Shown: positions 24,814 through 37,027 of the stretch, one piece after another
Numbering within the stretch: the first letter of the stretch is position 1
Layout of the letters: each line of letters starts with the position of its first letter
Origin: Malus domestica
Taxonomy: Eukaryota > Streptophyta > Magnoliopsida > Rosales > Rosaceae
Length of the DNA stretch: 64,000 nt
Assembly: GCF_042453785.1 (NCBI RefSeq)
Contig: NC_091670.1
Location: 36,901,501-36,965,500 of the forward strand
Reading direction: 5' to 3'
Program-made: the position numbers and the translations under genes
Notes under the pieces: generated by a model
What the model was told of the DNA's origin: nothing
Seen by the model: only the letters and a program-made list of their open reading frames with translations
Database searches by the model: none

Positions 24814-27800
24814 ATCTCCCCTCCTTATAGAATTTCGTCCCCGAAATTCCAGCCACCAACCAAACTCTCAATACTAAAAAAATAGCCTCGGATACATATC
24901 TCTCATCCGTTCTTTTGTCTCCCAAGTAGCTTCTTCTGCTGAATGGTTCATCCACAATACTTTTACCAAGCTCACGATCTTATTCCTCAGAGTCTTATCT
25001 TTCCAATCCAGTATAGTCACTGGTTCCTCATCAAGTCGAATCCGGATTAATCTCCAAAGGTTGAACCAGAATCTTATGCGACAAATCTGCCACCTAGTGA
25101 CAACGCATCGAACACAAAATACATTATGTGCCTTAGCCAATTCTGAAGGCATCACAAACTTGTATGCAACTTCATCGATTCCTTTAGTGATCAAAACGAT
25201 CTGATGTGTCTAAGACTTATCTTGTCTTCCTTTCCAAATCTTGCTATTTCTTTTCATGGTGAAATTTCCAAAAATATCAAACCATTTACCTTACACACTC
25301 GATTAGTGGCATATCCATCTGTTGATCTCTTTTGCCATTCATGGTTACTTCAGGTTAACTTAATCACCTTAATACTTTGAGGAGACTCATCCATAGTCTC
25401 AGGGTCTACTAAAACTCTTTCTTGATCGAATCTTTCTCTACCCAGAAACGTTCCATTCACAAGTCATCAAAAACCGACTCACATGACACATTTCATGGTC
25501 CTTATGGCGTTACTTCGGAAACTGCACAACCAACATACTTAAGAAACTTAGCAGTTCCGTAATCTAATTCTCTTTTCCATAAAACAAATAAGTAGTGTTG
25601 CACTGTCTGGGAAAGGTTGTTACTCAACACTGGAGTAAATGTACTAACTTGTTACTTAACAAGTATAACTTCTTCTCGATCTTCCATTCTTAATTTTTCT
25701 TCCGTTGGTTTTCAATCCACAAGATGATACTCTTGGCAACGTGCCAGATATTAATCTTACTGTAGTCTTCTCACCAAGTGCTTCAACTAGAACAAACTTT
25801 ACGATCACCCTGATCGTACAATCATGTTCATTAAGCAATACAATTCACTTTCGCTGCCTCATATCAAAATCCTTCCAAGTAATGGATATTGAAGACTTTT
25901 TGGATTCGTAAAAAAAATCTTGCATTCCTACTAAAATATAATGTCTCCATAACTTCACAGCAAGAATGGTAATCGTGACTTCCAAATCACCAGTAGGGTA
26001 ATTCATCTTATGAGATTCCATTCATCGTGGAACGTATGCAATCACCCTAACATTTGCATCAACATGCCTCCAATACCATTCAAGAAACATCACTAAAAAT
26101 TTATGATTACCACTATTCTCTGGGAATACCAAAATACGTGCATGAGTGAGGAAATACTTCAGTTGTTGAATCCTTTGCTCACAATTTCCTTCCCACTCAT
26201 ACATGACCTCTTTTCTCAACAGTCTCGTCAATGACAAAGCAATGACTGAAAAATCTTTCACAACCATCCAAGATAGCCTGGTAAGCTAAGAAATTCCAAA
26301 TCTCAATTACGACTCGTGGTTGTTCCAAATTCTCAATTTCTGCTATCTTTTAAGGATTCACTTGAATACCTTAAGAATATATAACAAATCTCAGAATGCC
26401 ACCTGATTCATCTAACTTTAGCATTTGCTACTTAGCATACAACCGACATTCTTCCAATCTTTGTTCCACCGACTTAATACGTTTACATGCTCTGCTCTGG
26501 CTCAGAATATGCCAGAATATCTTCAATGAAAATGATATCTATTTATCAAGGCATTATTGGAATACTTCATCCAATAACTCATAAAATAGCATGAGTATCC
26601 ATATAGCATCACCAAACTTCATAAAGACTATAACGAGTCCAGAAAACCATCTTATGATCAACGTCACTTATAATATTCAATTGGTAGTAACCAGATCTCA
26701 ATTCAATCTTTGAATCTTCGCAATTACTTCTGAGCTGGTTAAATAAACATCAGTACATTACCATGGATAACGGTTCTTAATCGTTACCCGACTCCATTGT
26801 CTATAATCAATGAACAATCTCTAAGTCCATTTTCTTTCTCACCAACAAACTGGTGCTCCTCAAAAGTGTTGTACTAGGTTGAATGAAACTTTTATCAACC
26901 AATTCTTTCAACTGAATTTCCAATTCCCTTAACTCATCCTGAACCAATCTTTAACATAGATTTATACCTGGCAACAATTCAATAGTGAACCTCATATCTC
27001 TGCCCGAAGGCAATCCAGGTATACTTTCAGGGAAGACATCAAGAAAGTCTAACCCCTTTTGACATTATTCACACTACTCCAAACAACATCATTTAGCACC
27101 ACATGAGCTAATATTTTTGACAGCCTTTCAAAAACAATCTCTTTGCTCTCACAGCGTAAATAACGGCCTGACTCAATCCACTTTGCATACTTACAAAAGT
27201 AATCTCTGGTCATCCAGATCGATGGAAAGTGACTGGTTTCCCGTAACAATCCATTTAGTCACAATTATAACCAACCAATCTAATGGAAATAATTTAACCG
27301 ACACAATATATATTCTATTATTATTAAGCATTCTAAATAAGTACAATACTAACATAAAATAATCTACCAGGTTGCTTGCTTAACGAATCCACGAATGAGT
27401 TATTAATATTACGGTCTGCAGCCCGCAATACTGATAAATCATCGTTGTCTCGATAAGTAGGCAACCACTCTCAAAGATATAACATTACTATTTTGTTACT
27501 CAATGCAAAATACATACACTCGTCTCAACTACATTTATTTACTACTTTCTAGGTAATAACATACATAATAAGAAATATATCAGCCGAAGTCAACTAGAAT
27601 GACCAATACGGTTGATTCAACTCTTATCTTAATAATACGTCGGCCGGATCCACTTCGCGTGGTCGGTACGGCCGAGCCTATAACTCACTAATTTCTCATG
27701 GTCTGTACAGCTGAACATATAACTCATCAAATCTCTCTGTACTCACGGTCAATCCGACCAAACTACTAAGTCCATAACTCTGCTGAATCGACACTATGAT

Positions 27801-28836
27801 ATCATGGAAAATTATTGAGTACAACTGATTCTAGGGACGATTCACAATTCTGTGTCCCCTCTGTTCACATAAACACATTCATTAATTTCACACTTCCCAA
27901 AGTGTTAATTTTTGTACCTGCTGCACAAAGTACATTTCCTTTACTCGAGACACCTTGTCTCAAATATCTGGGATTACCAGTATATCCATCACTTTTACTC
28001 TGACCAGCGACATTAAAACCTCAACTGGAAAAATTAACTCTAGCTTCACTTCTTTTGAAGCTCTGAGTCTTTCGATATTCTTGATATGACGAATCATTAA
28101 CTTTATCGTTCTTTCATCTAATTCCCATTCTTTTCTTATTCATCTTTACTCTCGCTGATCATATTCTCAGAGTCCTCAAGGCTCAACAACATCTCATATA
28201 CTCCTGGTAAGAAATACCATGGATAGGGGTCACCCAAAAATACCACTTCCTTTTGTCACCCAGCCTAAAACAACATAACACCTCCACCAAATTCACAACA
28301 ATATCTGGATGGAACGAGGCAAGTCTGAAAACTTTCTATAATATCCCTCGATCATCACCTTCCTTGTCTCATATTTGTAAACTCTTGTTTACTACCATCA
28401 ATAAATGCCAGAGGGATAAACTTTTCCTTAAACAATTTTAAATCGGTTGTTCCTCCGATGACAACAAATCATACTCCTGTTTCCACCAGGATACAAATTC
28501 ATACCCAAAACCAGGTAGTCGTCTCGACCCCCTGTCAGAAGGAAGATTCCTTTGACTTGCATAATCTGAAACATCTTTTCCAAATGGTTAAACCGTTACT
28601 TCGCTCCCTCAGGTTCATCATTTCATAAGGTGATTCAAATTCGACTCATAACCCGTCTTAAAATGTCCCTTTTTATAATAGACTGAATCACCATAATAAT
28701 AGTTTTCCCTAAACCACTATATTAGGGAGACTAAATTCCTCTAACTAAGTGGCTTGCTACAAGACAGTGTAGTTCTGACAGAATTCACTAGAACTTCTCA
28801 AAATGTCCAAGATTGCAACCATGCTCTGATACCAAC
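24814..28836 (-). pseudogene. Degenerate gypsy pol remnants (RT, RNase H, integrase C-terminus)
   Basis: The order on the minus strand fits pol. RT-like remnants lie about 27060-26600 (frame broken many times; FPESIPGLPSGR-like start). The RT/RNase H join is at 26267-26022 (FSVIALSLTRLLRK, YFLTHARILVFPENSGNH). The integrase C-terminal/chromo-like tail is at 25194-24874 (PVTILDWKDKTLRNK, VKVLWMNHSAEEATWE). Stops and frameshifts are throughout. The part nearest the primer site (28836-27300) should be gag, but nothing recognisable remains. The decay is much greater than that of the flanking LTRs. Confidence 0.85.
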
Positions 28837-31454
28837 TGACACACCCCGTCCCGAAGGAGGGCATGCTGGCCGTCACGTGAGAGTGACGTAACCATTTGCA
28901 CAGTACGGAAGCTTTAAGATACAATTTATAAGTTGATACACCCGAAGGTGAGTCCTAATTTTGTCCAATCTGTCAGAACCCCGCTGTATTCCTCGTAGTC
29001 ACCACACCTTTGTGATTCCTGAACCTGGAGGGGCGCAAAACCAAAATTCAGTGGGTCAGTAAAACAATTCTTTTCCAAATCCAAACATTTTTCAAAACGT
29101 TGTAACCCCTCTCTGTAAAACCTGTATATTTTCCCAGAAATGTAAAATATAAATATACATATATATTCTCAATACTTTAATTCATTAACTCAACATTTTT
29201 TCTTTATCAATCATGCCATGCCATGTCTAATTCAACAGTTAAGTATGGATGCATCAACAATAATCATATCAGGTGCAAGAAAGTAATCAACCGGAGGCCC
29301 TCTAATAGCCCTGTACGGTTGAACCTAGAGCTCAAAATCTATCACTATCACTCTACCGGAGTCACCTCTGTGACCCGTCCGGCCTTCTGCACACAAGTTA
29401 CGCTCTAGTGCTTCTCATAAATCATCTGTGCACATAATCTAAGGTCACCCACCAGTCGGAATCTCACTAACACTCTCGCGACTGGCCTGTCGTACCCACT
29501 CCGCGTGGACTGTACGACTAGCATCTACTTGGATCCAAGGCGAGCGTGCGATGCGGTGAATACTATAAGCACTAAACCATGGTGCAGGATTTGAGCTCAA
29601 TATATATCATCATCATCATAACAGTAATTAAATACTCACCTGTGCGTCCACCGCACCATTTCATACATATGCATCATAAATCAATTCTTACCTGTGCGTC
29701 CACCGCACCAATTCATACATATGCATCATAAATCAATTCTTACATGTGCGTCCACCGCACCAATTCATACATATGCATCATATATTAATTCATGCATGGC
29801 ATTTCAACTCACATTTCTATATACTTTTCATATACTTTTATGCATTTTCATTTAAAGCATAATTTCATGCATTTTCAATTTCTGGGAAACGTCAAGTATA
29901 TATATATATATACGGAAAACAAAACTGCCCACTCACCTGGAGTTCGCCCTACAACTCCCTAGCACAATACGCCAAGGCGTCATGACGATCGGCGCCTAAA
30001 ACAATAATCAATTCCAACCTCAGAATTCATATCGATAGAATATATAACTTATATAAAATACGTCACTACGTAGATTGATCCGGAAGATCCACCACTCAGA
30101 TTTTAATCCATAACTTCCAGAGGTCCACATTATACCTCTAGGACAACATCCTAAAATTTCATTACCATCCAACGGTCGGATCTCCGTCAATTTCCAAAAC
30201 TAAGTGACGGTTAACATTTTATATTATGGACTTACAATTCCAATTCCGGAAGATCCGTAACTCGGATTCCCAATCCGTAAGTTCCAATAATCCTCAAATA
30301 TTACGTATTACAACGTATCAAAGTTTGGTGACGATCCAACGGTCGGATCGTCAATTCACATTTTCACCTAAATGTGAAAATTATAAAACGTTATTTGAAC
30401 ACCTAACCAACAATCCTCAATAACTTTCTCATACGGTGTTCAATTTAGGTATATGAATATACCATAGTGATCTACTCGACGTCACGGACGTCGACATATT
30501 TTTAAAATAATTTTATTTTTATTTTTTATTTTTACTGTAGCACCTTCTTCTTCCTTGGGTCGCCGGACTGGTTTTTCCGGCGGCCGTTTTCTGGGCAGTT
30601 TTTCAAATTGCCATAACTTTGTCATTTCTCAACGAAATCAAGTGATTCAAAAACGAAAGTTGTAGCCCTTGAAGAGACAAAGAGAATGGTACCTTGCACA
30701 ACACCTATTTAGCCGTGGTTTGGCCGGAAACTGCCTCGAAAGCCTCGGAGGTCGCCGGAAACTGGGTATTTTTCAAATGAGTATAACTTCTTCAATACTC
30801 AACGAAATTGAGTGAAACAAAAATGAAAGTTGTAGTACTTGACGAGACGAAGAGATTGATACCTACCTCGACTCCTAACTCGCCGGGGATTCGCCGGAAA
30901 ACGCCTCGAAAGCTCCGGCCAAACTTTGAACTTGTCGATCTCCGTGTTCTTACGTCCAAAAACTTCCAACGAAGCACTCCGAGCTTCCTTGGGACATCCT
31001 AAAGCTCACTATGAGCTTGGTTTGGCCTAAAACACAACCAATTCAAAGCTCATGAACAGTACACATTCACGGCAACTTTAGAAACTAGGGTTTTCGAAGT
31101 GAAACTTACTTGAAATGGGTATCATCGTGATCGTATGGTCTTCAGGAGTACGATGACACTCTTAAATCCGTCGTTGGTGGAAGTTTAGGGTGTTTTTGTG
31201 GTGGTCTTGGTGGTTGCCGTGTGTTCGAGAGGGTGAGAGAGAGAGATCTGAAATGGAAGAAGAAGAGAGAAAAGGAAAGGTTACGGAAAATGGGGAGGAA
31301 ATTAGGGTATAGGACCCTACCTAAAGTCCAACACAACAATAGCTTAGAAATTTTAGGTAAAACAAACACCAAAATTACGCACCTTAATCCCGTTTAAGGG
31401 CGTTTTTGTAATTTCACGTCCTCGGAATTAAAAATTCCGGGACGGGCTGTGACA
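28837..31454 (-). repeat. 5' LTR (2,618 bp) of the gypsy-derived element
   Basis: Near-identical to 22196-24813. Differences seen: one A/C near 29068, two close together near 30707-30716 and one G/A near 31156. Confidence 0.95.
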
Positions 31455-31782
31455 GGCACGATAACATTGGATAAAAATCTTATCGAAATCCATCGCTAAA
31501 TAATTGTTTTTTTTTATAAAATGACACGTGGCGCAACGAGAACGATTTAAAAAATTTTATCCGAAATTACAAATAATTTTATTTTGTATTATTTAAACAA
31601 ACAAAAAAAACTAATATTTTATTGTCTATTGCCAGGGGGGAGGGCTCCAAGGGTGGAGATGCAAATGGCAATTACTGTTCATTAATGGCAGTTACTATTC
31701 ATTAAAGGCAGTTACTGTTTAAAAAGGTGAATTCAATAGTGGATTGCCAGGGGGAAAGACTCTATGGGTGGAGTTGCTCTTA

Positions 31783-32168
31783 CCTGTGTCTATCTCCCTC
31801 CCCCACCTCCGGGTCCCAGTCTCTGGGTGTTCTTTTTGTCACTGTTCTCTCTCGTTCTCATTTATCACCAGCACTATCAACCTTCTGTTCATATACACGG
31901 TTGCCATCACGGTTCACGTGTCATATGTCAAGGGTGGTGCATTTCCTCTCAAAATATAAAAAAATTAATTAAACTTAAAGTTTCAAACAATACTGGCACT
32001 ATTTGGAAATGGAGACCACTTCGGTAAAATATATGGTTTCAAGAAATGTTGACCACCATTTCTAGAAATAGAGACCATTGAGCCATTGTTGCTAGAAATA
32101 ATATCACTGTCTATAAATGGTAATAGTAACCACTATTTTCTAGAAATAGTGATACTGTTTCTAGAAGT
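31783..32168. other. Intergenic stretch, nothing recognised
   Basis: The 31790-31980 part is CT-rich. The 32030-32165 part has several TTTCTAGAAATAG-type short repeats. No gene seen. Confidence 0.4.
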
Positions 32169-32579
32169 AGTTTTGAGAATGAATTCCACATTGATGGGAG
32201 AAGGGACATTGCATGTGCTTATAAATAATTGGACTACTTCTTATATTGCCATTTAGTTTTATAGTGGAACCCAACTTCTTCATGTTATTAGAGCAGGTTA
32301 TCATCCCACATGTGAAGCCCAATGGGCAAATGTGCTTCACGTCACCCGAGTTGTGTTGTTCACGTGTTACACTTGAAAATTCGCCACACGTGAGATGAGT
32401 GTTGAGAATGAATCCCGTATTGATGAGTGTTGTTCACGTGTTACACTTGAAAATTCGCCACACGTGAGATAAGTGTTGAGAATGAATCCCACATCGATGA
32501 AAAGAGGGACTGTGCATGTGCTTATAAGTAGTTGAACTACTCTCCATATTGCCAATTGGTTTTATGGTGGAATCTCAAC
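32169..32579 (+). mobile_element. TRIM-like element (tiny LTR retrotransposon)
   Basis: Two short LTR-like copies start TTGAGAATGAATTCCAC and TGTTGAGAATGAATCCCAC and end GTGGAA(C/T)C(C/T)CAAC. After the first comes TTATTAGAGCAGGTTATC, a degenerate methionine-tRNA primer site. A roughly 70-bp piece (GTTCACGTGTTACACTTG ... TGTTGAGAATGAATCCC) is duplicated in the middle. The total is about 0.4 kb without coding capacity, which fits a terminal-repeat retrotransposon in miniature. A related 3' half is at 51235-51460. Confidence 0.65.
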
Positions 32580-32770
32580 TTTTTTCAAATAGTATCTCTT
32601 GATTTGTTCTAAATGAGGCATAGTTGTATTATTTAAATCAGATGAATTAGGATTTGGAAGGGTTTTAAAAGATTTTTGTAAATGATAGATTTGATAGGAT
32701 TTGTTAAATCTTCAGGATTTTTATATGGATTTTGGAAGAGTAGTGTGGACTTTATCTATATATTTTGATG

Positions 32771-32949
32771 GATTATTATTATTATTTTTTTAACAAATGA
32801 TGTTATCTACACTAAGAGGGAGGGGATGGGTTTAGCCTTACAATGAGCTAGCAATAATGTGGTTCAAACTTGCCTTTGGCGAGAATCGAACCTAAAACTT
32901 TTCACTTACAAGTGAAGAGGAACATCACTAAACCGTAGTAATAAGTGAT
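32771..32949 (-). mobile_element. tRNA-derived SINE with 12-bp TSD
   Basis: On the minus strand it starts near TTACTACGGTTTAGTGATG, carries GGTTCGATTCTCGCC (box B) and ends near TAACATCATTTG with an A-rich tail. TATATTTTGATG flanks both ends (32759-32770, 32950-32961). Confidence 0.85.
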
Positions 32950-32961
32950 TATATTTTGATG

Positions 32962-34295
32962 AATTTGGATAGCCTTTCTTTTCATTTATATAGGTAATTT
33001 TTTTTAATACAAAACATAAATGAATTTTTTTTTCTCTTCCCCTTCCCCTTGGGGCCTTTGTACCCCAAAACATGATTCCACAGACTTCAAGAAAAAATTT
33101 CAACCTACAAAATGCTGTAGCAGAGATTCGATTTCCCAATGAAATAAATTTTCATTTTTGATGATTGAATAATAAAGTTTCAATTTGCCATCAACTAATT
33201 AGGTTTTAGAAGAAATTTGAATTTGCTTAATCAGTAATAAAAACCAAAACATGAGGGCGCGAGGCAAAGTCTCGATTTGGAGACCATATCTACTGGATGA
33301 ATTTCGTTTATCAAGTTCTGCAGAAAGTTTTCAAAAATTGAAGGCCAAAGTCTTCAATTCAATCAACACAAATGTATTCCCGCTTGTTGAGTTTCAAACC
33401 TCGCACGTACAATTTATCACTTTTAGTATCGCAGAAGATAAAAAATACAAAGGGAAAAGAAAAATATTAACAAAAAAACATTCCAAAACAGAAGATTTCA
33501 GACAGTGTGATGCCTAGTGGTGATGAAGACGAACTGGAAGCCCTTTCTTCGGTGTTGGCATCAAAGCATTCACAAGTGAAACATGCAAAGCCATAAAACT
33601 GAAAGTAATTGTTGGATTTGAAATCCTAGGGGGTAAGGTGCCAATTTTTTCTTCTTGGTTATATATACTTGTTGCTCCCGAATTCATTAAAATCCTAGCA
33701 AATCTTTAGAATTTTCATTACACCTAGACTTGTGTGAACTTTTTTAAAATCATAATCGACTACCTCTTGATTTGAATGTATTCTTTAAAGTTCTTTAAAA
33801 TCCTAATTTGACTACACTATGATTTCAAAATCTTTATTTAAAATCCTAATTGACTACAACCGAATTTTAAATTATATTAAAATCTTATCAATTCCTAGTT
33901 TGACTAAACCCCCACTGTTTTTAAAACTCAAAAATAAAAGTTTTTCTTCATTTTTTTATTGTAATATTATTACTTAGCTTGTCCTAAAGGATGCAAGGTT
34001 GTATTATAACTCAGATGACAGACAGAAACACAAAAAAATTTGCCCAAACTAAACTGTTGTTTCCAAATTAAAGTGAGCTCCGTTTATAAAATTACTGTTT
34101 TCAAATTAAGGTTTGTTCTAAATGATGAATAATTGTATTATTTAATTATTATTTTTTAAATGTCTGTTGATAACAACTTTGTTATATTTTAGTATGTGAT
34201 TAATAAATCATGTTATTATGTCGTGGAAAAAATGTGATAACACACCAAATTAAATACTACGTAGAATAAAAAACTAATAATAAAAAGGTCAGTGG
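32962..34295. other. AT-rich intergenic region without recognised features
   Basis: No convincing gene. The ORF beginning at 33251 (88 codons) has no recognisable motif and lies in AT-rich sequence. The repeated phrase AAAATCCTAATTGACTAC at 33740-33910 looks like local repeat debris. Confidence 0.4.
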
Positions 34296-34309
34296 AAATG
34301 GTAAGGTTT

Positions 34310-34482
34310 TTTTTTTTTTTTAATACATCGATATTTTTACATTAAGAAGAGGGGAAATTCGGCTAAGTTATACAATGAACAACCTAATTTGGTATCGAAT
34401 TCTCTATCCACGAGATTCGAACCTAACATCTCTCACTTCCAAATAAAATTGAATACCACCAGACCGTAGTATTGAGTAACGA
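34310..34482 (-). mobile_element. tRNA-derived SINE with 14-bp TSD
   Basis: This is the same family on the minus strand. Box-B-like GGTTCGAATCTCG, poly-A end (poly-T on the plus strand) and target duplication AAATGGTAAGGTTT at 34296-34309 and 34483-34496. Confidence 0.88.
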
Positions 34483-34496
34483 AAATGGTAAGGTTT

Positions 34497-35385
34497 AGTT
34501 TTTGCTTTTTTCTTATTTAATCATACTATGGCCCTATGAGAATTTGTGCCTGGGAACAAAATTACTTGTCAAGTGAAAATGACGGTGTGGACAGGCGAGA
34601 GTGAGGAGAGGAAAGGACAAGGAACTTCCAGATATTTTTGTGGGGATCTGAGGATTAATCAATTGTGTTCATTCATTGTACATCATGCAATCAGTTTTTG
34701 TTACATATTAATTTATATTCAAATTAAAATTTAAAATTTAAAATAATTTTTAACTGCACGATATAAGATAAATAGAGATAATTAATTAATCTTCTGGATC
34801 CTCACAAAAAGGATCCGGAGAGGATCCTATTCCAAGAGGAAAGATACAAAAAAAAAAAAGAAAAAAAAAAGGGAAATAAACAGGAAAGAGAGAAGAGGAA
34901 ATGACGCGTATGAATTATTGTCCTGTGGGTTGTAAGACTTTAGCTTTATTTGTGTATATTTGTAATTTTATTTAAAATTTAAGTTTTTTTTTCATTAAAA
35001 TTCAAGTGTTTTTTTATTAAATAAAGTTATTAGTTGGTTTTTAGTTAAGAAAAAATTTGGAGAAGCCTCCATTTTTATTTGAAGAGGATTAGTAGGGGGT
35101 TAGACATAAAAAGCCCAATGAAACTACAACGACTCATACGGTACAAGGACTATTTGTGTTATTTGGCCTAAATTTTATATACAAACAAGTAATCAAATAA
35201 TATTTATTGTTCAAATTTGATGTCTGTAGCGTTACTAAATAAGTGTATCAATTGTAAATCAACATATTGAGCTCTAACCTTGCAAGAGGTGATATGTCAT
35301 TACTTGCATTCTATTCGAATAGTGGAGAGAGATCCAAACGTGTGCATTTGAGCGCAAGCACGTATGGGAATTCCACACCAAACTC
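34497..35385. other. Upstream region of the decarboxylase gene
   Basis: AT-rich with no gene. GGATCC-containing direct/inverted repeats and poly-A/poly-T tracts lie at 34790-34870. It probably contains the promoter of the downstream gene. Confidence 0.4.
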
Positions 35386-35393
35386 CTATATAA
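35386..35393 (+). promoter_or_regulatory. TATA box of the decarboxylase gene
   Basis: TATATAAG about 80 bp before the ATG at 35465, followed by a CA/CT-rich leader. It implies that the upstream in-frame Met codons (from 35267) are outside the transcript, which decides the start. Confidence 0.7.
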
Positions 35394-35464
35394 GCTTACC
35401 TTACGCACTCTTCTCAAGTGCAACTCAACTCATCAACATCCACTCCAACTCTTCCAATTTCCAA

Positions 35465-37027
35465 ATGGGTAGCCTCATTTCACAAGAAAACAATTCTCCC
35501 AACGTACCCACAAACCCTCTAGATCCTGAGGAGTTCAGGAGGCAAGGCCACTTGGTCATAGACTTCATTGCAGATTATTACAAATCTATAGAGAAACACC
35601 CAGTTCTAAGCCAAGTCCAACCAGGCTACCTCAAAAAACGCTTGCCGGATACCGCCCCATACAACCCTGAACCCCTTGAAACCATCCTCCAAGATGTTCA
35701 GGACCATATTGTCCCTGGCATAACACATTGGCAAAGCCCTAACTACTTTGCCTACTTCCCTTCCAGTGGTAGCGTCGCGGGGTTCCTTGGAGAAATGCTT
35801 AGCTCGGGATTCAATGTTGTGGGGTTCAACTGGATGTCGTCGCCAGCTGCAACTGAGCTTGAAAGCACAGTCAGGGATTGGTTTGGAAATATGCTCAAAC
35901 TTCCCAAGTCTTTCCTTTTCTCCGGCAATGGTGGTGATGTGATACAAGGGACTACTTGTGAGGCCCTTGTTTGTGCAATGGTAGCTGCCAGGGATCAAAA
36001 GCTAAGCAAATTTGGTAGACACAACATTGGGAAGCTAGTTGTGTATGGATCCGATCAAACACATAGCGCACTTCAAAAAGCTTCCCAAATTGTTGGAATT
36101 CACCCCGAGAATTTTCGTTCCATAGAGACAACAAGATCTACATCATTTGCACTTTCACCCGAGTCCCTAAAAGTGATTATATATTCAGACATAGAAGCTG
36201 GTCTTGTCCCATTATTTCTATGTGCCACAGTGGGAACAACCGCGATTGCTACTGTTGATCCATTGGGGCCACTCTGCGGCGTAGCGGGAGATTATGGCAT
36301 GTGGGTTCATGTGGACGCAGCATATGCTGGGAGTGCTTGCATTTGTCCCGAGTTTCGACATTTCTTTGATGGCGTCGAGGGTGCAGATTCATTCAGTCTC
36401 AACGCGCACAAATGGTTCTTCACCACTCTCGACTGTTGTTGCCTTTGGGTTAAGAATCCCAACACGTTGGTAAGTTCACTCTCAACGTATCCTGAGTATT
36501 TAAGGAACAAGGCCACAGAATTGAAACAGGTGGTGGACTACAAAGACTGGCAAATAGCCTTGAGCCGGAGGTTTCGGTCCATGAAGCTATGGCTTGTGCT
36601 TAGAAGCTATGGGGTGGCTAACCTTAGAAACTTTCTTAGAAGCCACGTAAAAATGGCCAAGATTTTTGAAGGGCTTGTGGCGATGGACAAAAGGTTTGAG
36701 ATTGTGGCTCCTAGGAATTTCTCTTTGGTCTGTTTTAGGGTTTCGCCATCCTCGATTAGCAACAAGGCTTCAAGTGATCAGAATGGCAAGACGGATTATT
36801 GCTGTGATGCTAATGGTGATGAAAATAGTGTAATTATCAACGAGGTGAATCGCAAGTTGTTGGAGTCCATCAATGTGTCCGGTCATGTGTACATGACTCA
36901 TGGTGTGGTTGGAGGTTTGTACATGTTACGTTTTGCAGTTGGTGCAACTTTGACTGAGGAACACCACATTGCCTTGGCTTGGAAGGTGGTGCAAGAGCAT
37001 GCAGATCAAATCTTGACCAAGTATTGA
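35465..37027 (+). CDS. TYDC: Aromatic L-amino acid decarboxylase (tyrosine/DOPA decarboxylase type)
   Basis: This is a group II pyridoxal-phosphate enzyme of the cytosol. It converts tyrosine or DOPA to tyramine or dopamine; sister enzymes with one changed residue make aromatic aldehydes instead. It is intronless like plant TYDC genes and 520 aa from the ATG at 35465, a normal length. Visible are the N-terminal [32 protein letters not shown], substrate/cofactor segment [19 protein letters not shown] lysine K316 in SLNAHKWFF, and loop tyrosine Y345 in TYPEYLRN. Tyr at this loop position is typical of true decarboxylases (Phe marks aldehyde synthases). Asp158 in [10 protein letters not shown] replaces the third Gly of the usual GGG. 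It ends [13 protein letters not shown] broken paralog lies in inverse orientation at 57036-60931. Confidence 0.93.
   Translation: MGSLISQENNSPNVPTNPLDPEEFRRQGHLVIDFIADYYKSIEKHPVLSQVQPGYLKKRLPDTAPYNPEPLETILQDVQDHIVPGITHWQSPNYFAYFPSSGSVAGFLGEMLSSGFNVVGFNWMSSPAATELESTVRDWFGNMLKLPKSFLFSGNGGDVIQGTTCEALVCAMVAARDQKLSKFGRHNIGKLVVYGSDQTHSALQKASQIVGIHPENFRSIETTRSTSFALSPESLKVIIYSDIEAGLVPLFLCATVGTTAIATVDPLGPLCGVAGDYGMWVHVDAAYAGSACICPEFRHFFDGVEGADSFSLNAHKWFFTTLDCCCLWVKNPNTLVSSLSTYPEYLRNKATELKQVVDYKDWQIALSRRFRSMKLWLVLRSYGVANLRNFLRSHVKMAKIFEGLVAMDKRFEIVAPRNFSLVCFRVSPSSISNKASSDQNGKTDYCCDANGDENSVIINEVNRKLLESINVSGHVYMTHGVVGGLYMLRFAVGATLTEEHHIALAWKVVQEHADQILTKY

Larger units (their letters stand above)
22196..31454 (-). 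mobile_element. Young Ty3/gypsy-derived LTR retrotransposon with decayed interior
   Basis: Identical-length LTRs (22196-24813 and 28837-31454, 2,618 bp each) run TGACACACCCCGTCCC to GGGACGGGCTGTGACA. The 5-bp duplication GGCAC flanks the element (22191-22195, 31455-31459). The orientation is minus: just inside the right LTR the minus strand reads GTTGGTATCAGAGCATGG, an initiator-methionine tRNA primer site, and just inside the left LTR it reads AAGGAGGGGAGAT, a polypurine tract. By eye only four substitutions separate the LTRs, so the insertion is recent. The 4-kb interior is far too short for, and too broken to encode, a full gag-pol, so movement in trans is likely. Confidence 0.95.
21399..31779. 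mobile_element. PIF/Harbinger-like non-autonomous element, split by an LTR retrotransposon
   Basis: The left end GAGCAGTTCCAGCC and the reverse complement of the right end, GAGCAACTCCACCC, form the inverted repeat. TTA flanks both ends (21396-21398, 31780-31782), the target duplication expected of PIF/Harbinger elements. Without the inserted retrotransposon it is about 1.1 kb. It has no transposase ORF. The left part has a CTATAAATAC TATA-like site near 22020 and a CT-rich leader-like stretch. The right part has repeats of GGCAGTTACTGTTCATTAA type at about 31663-31735. Confidence 0.75.

Noticed and set aside
33251-33517. 88-codon ORF starting MRARGKVSIW
   Set aside because: No motif, no promoter or splice context, and AT-rich intergenic surroundings.
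35267-35464. 66-codon N-terminal extension of the decarboxylase ORF
   Set aside because: A TATATAAG box at 35386 lies inside it, the leader composition is UTR-like, and the family start is MGSL at 35465.
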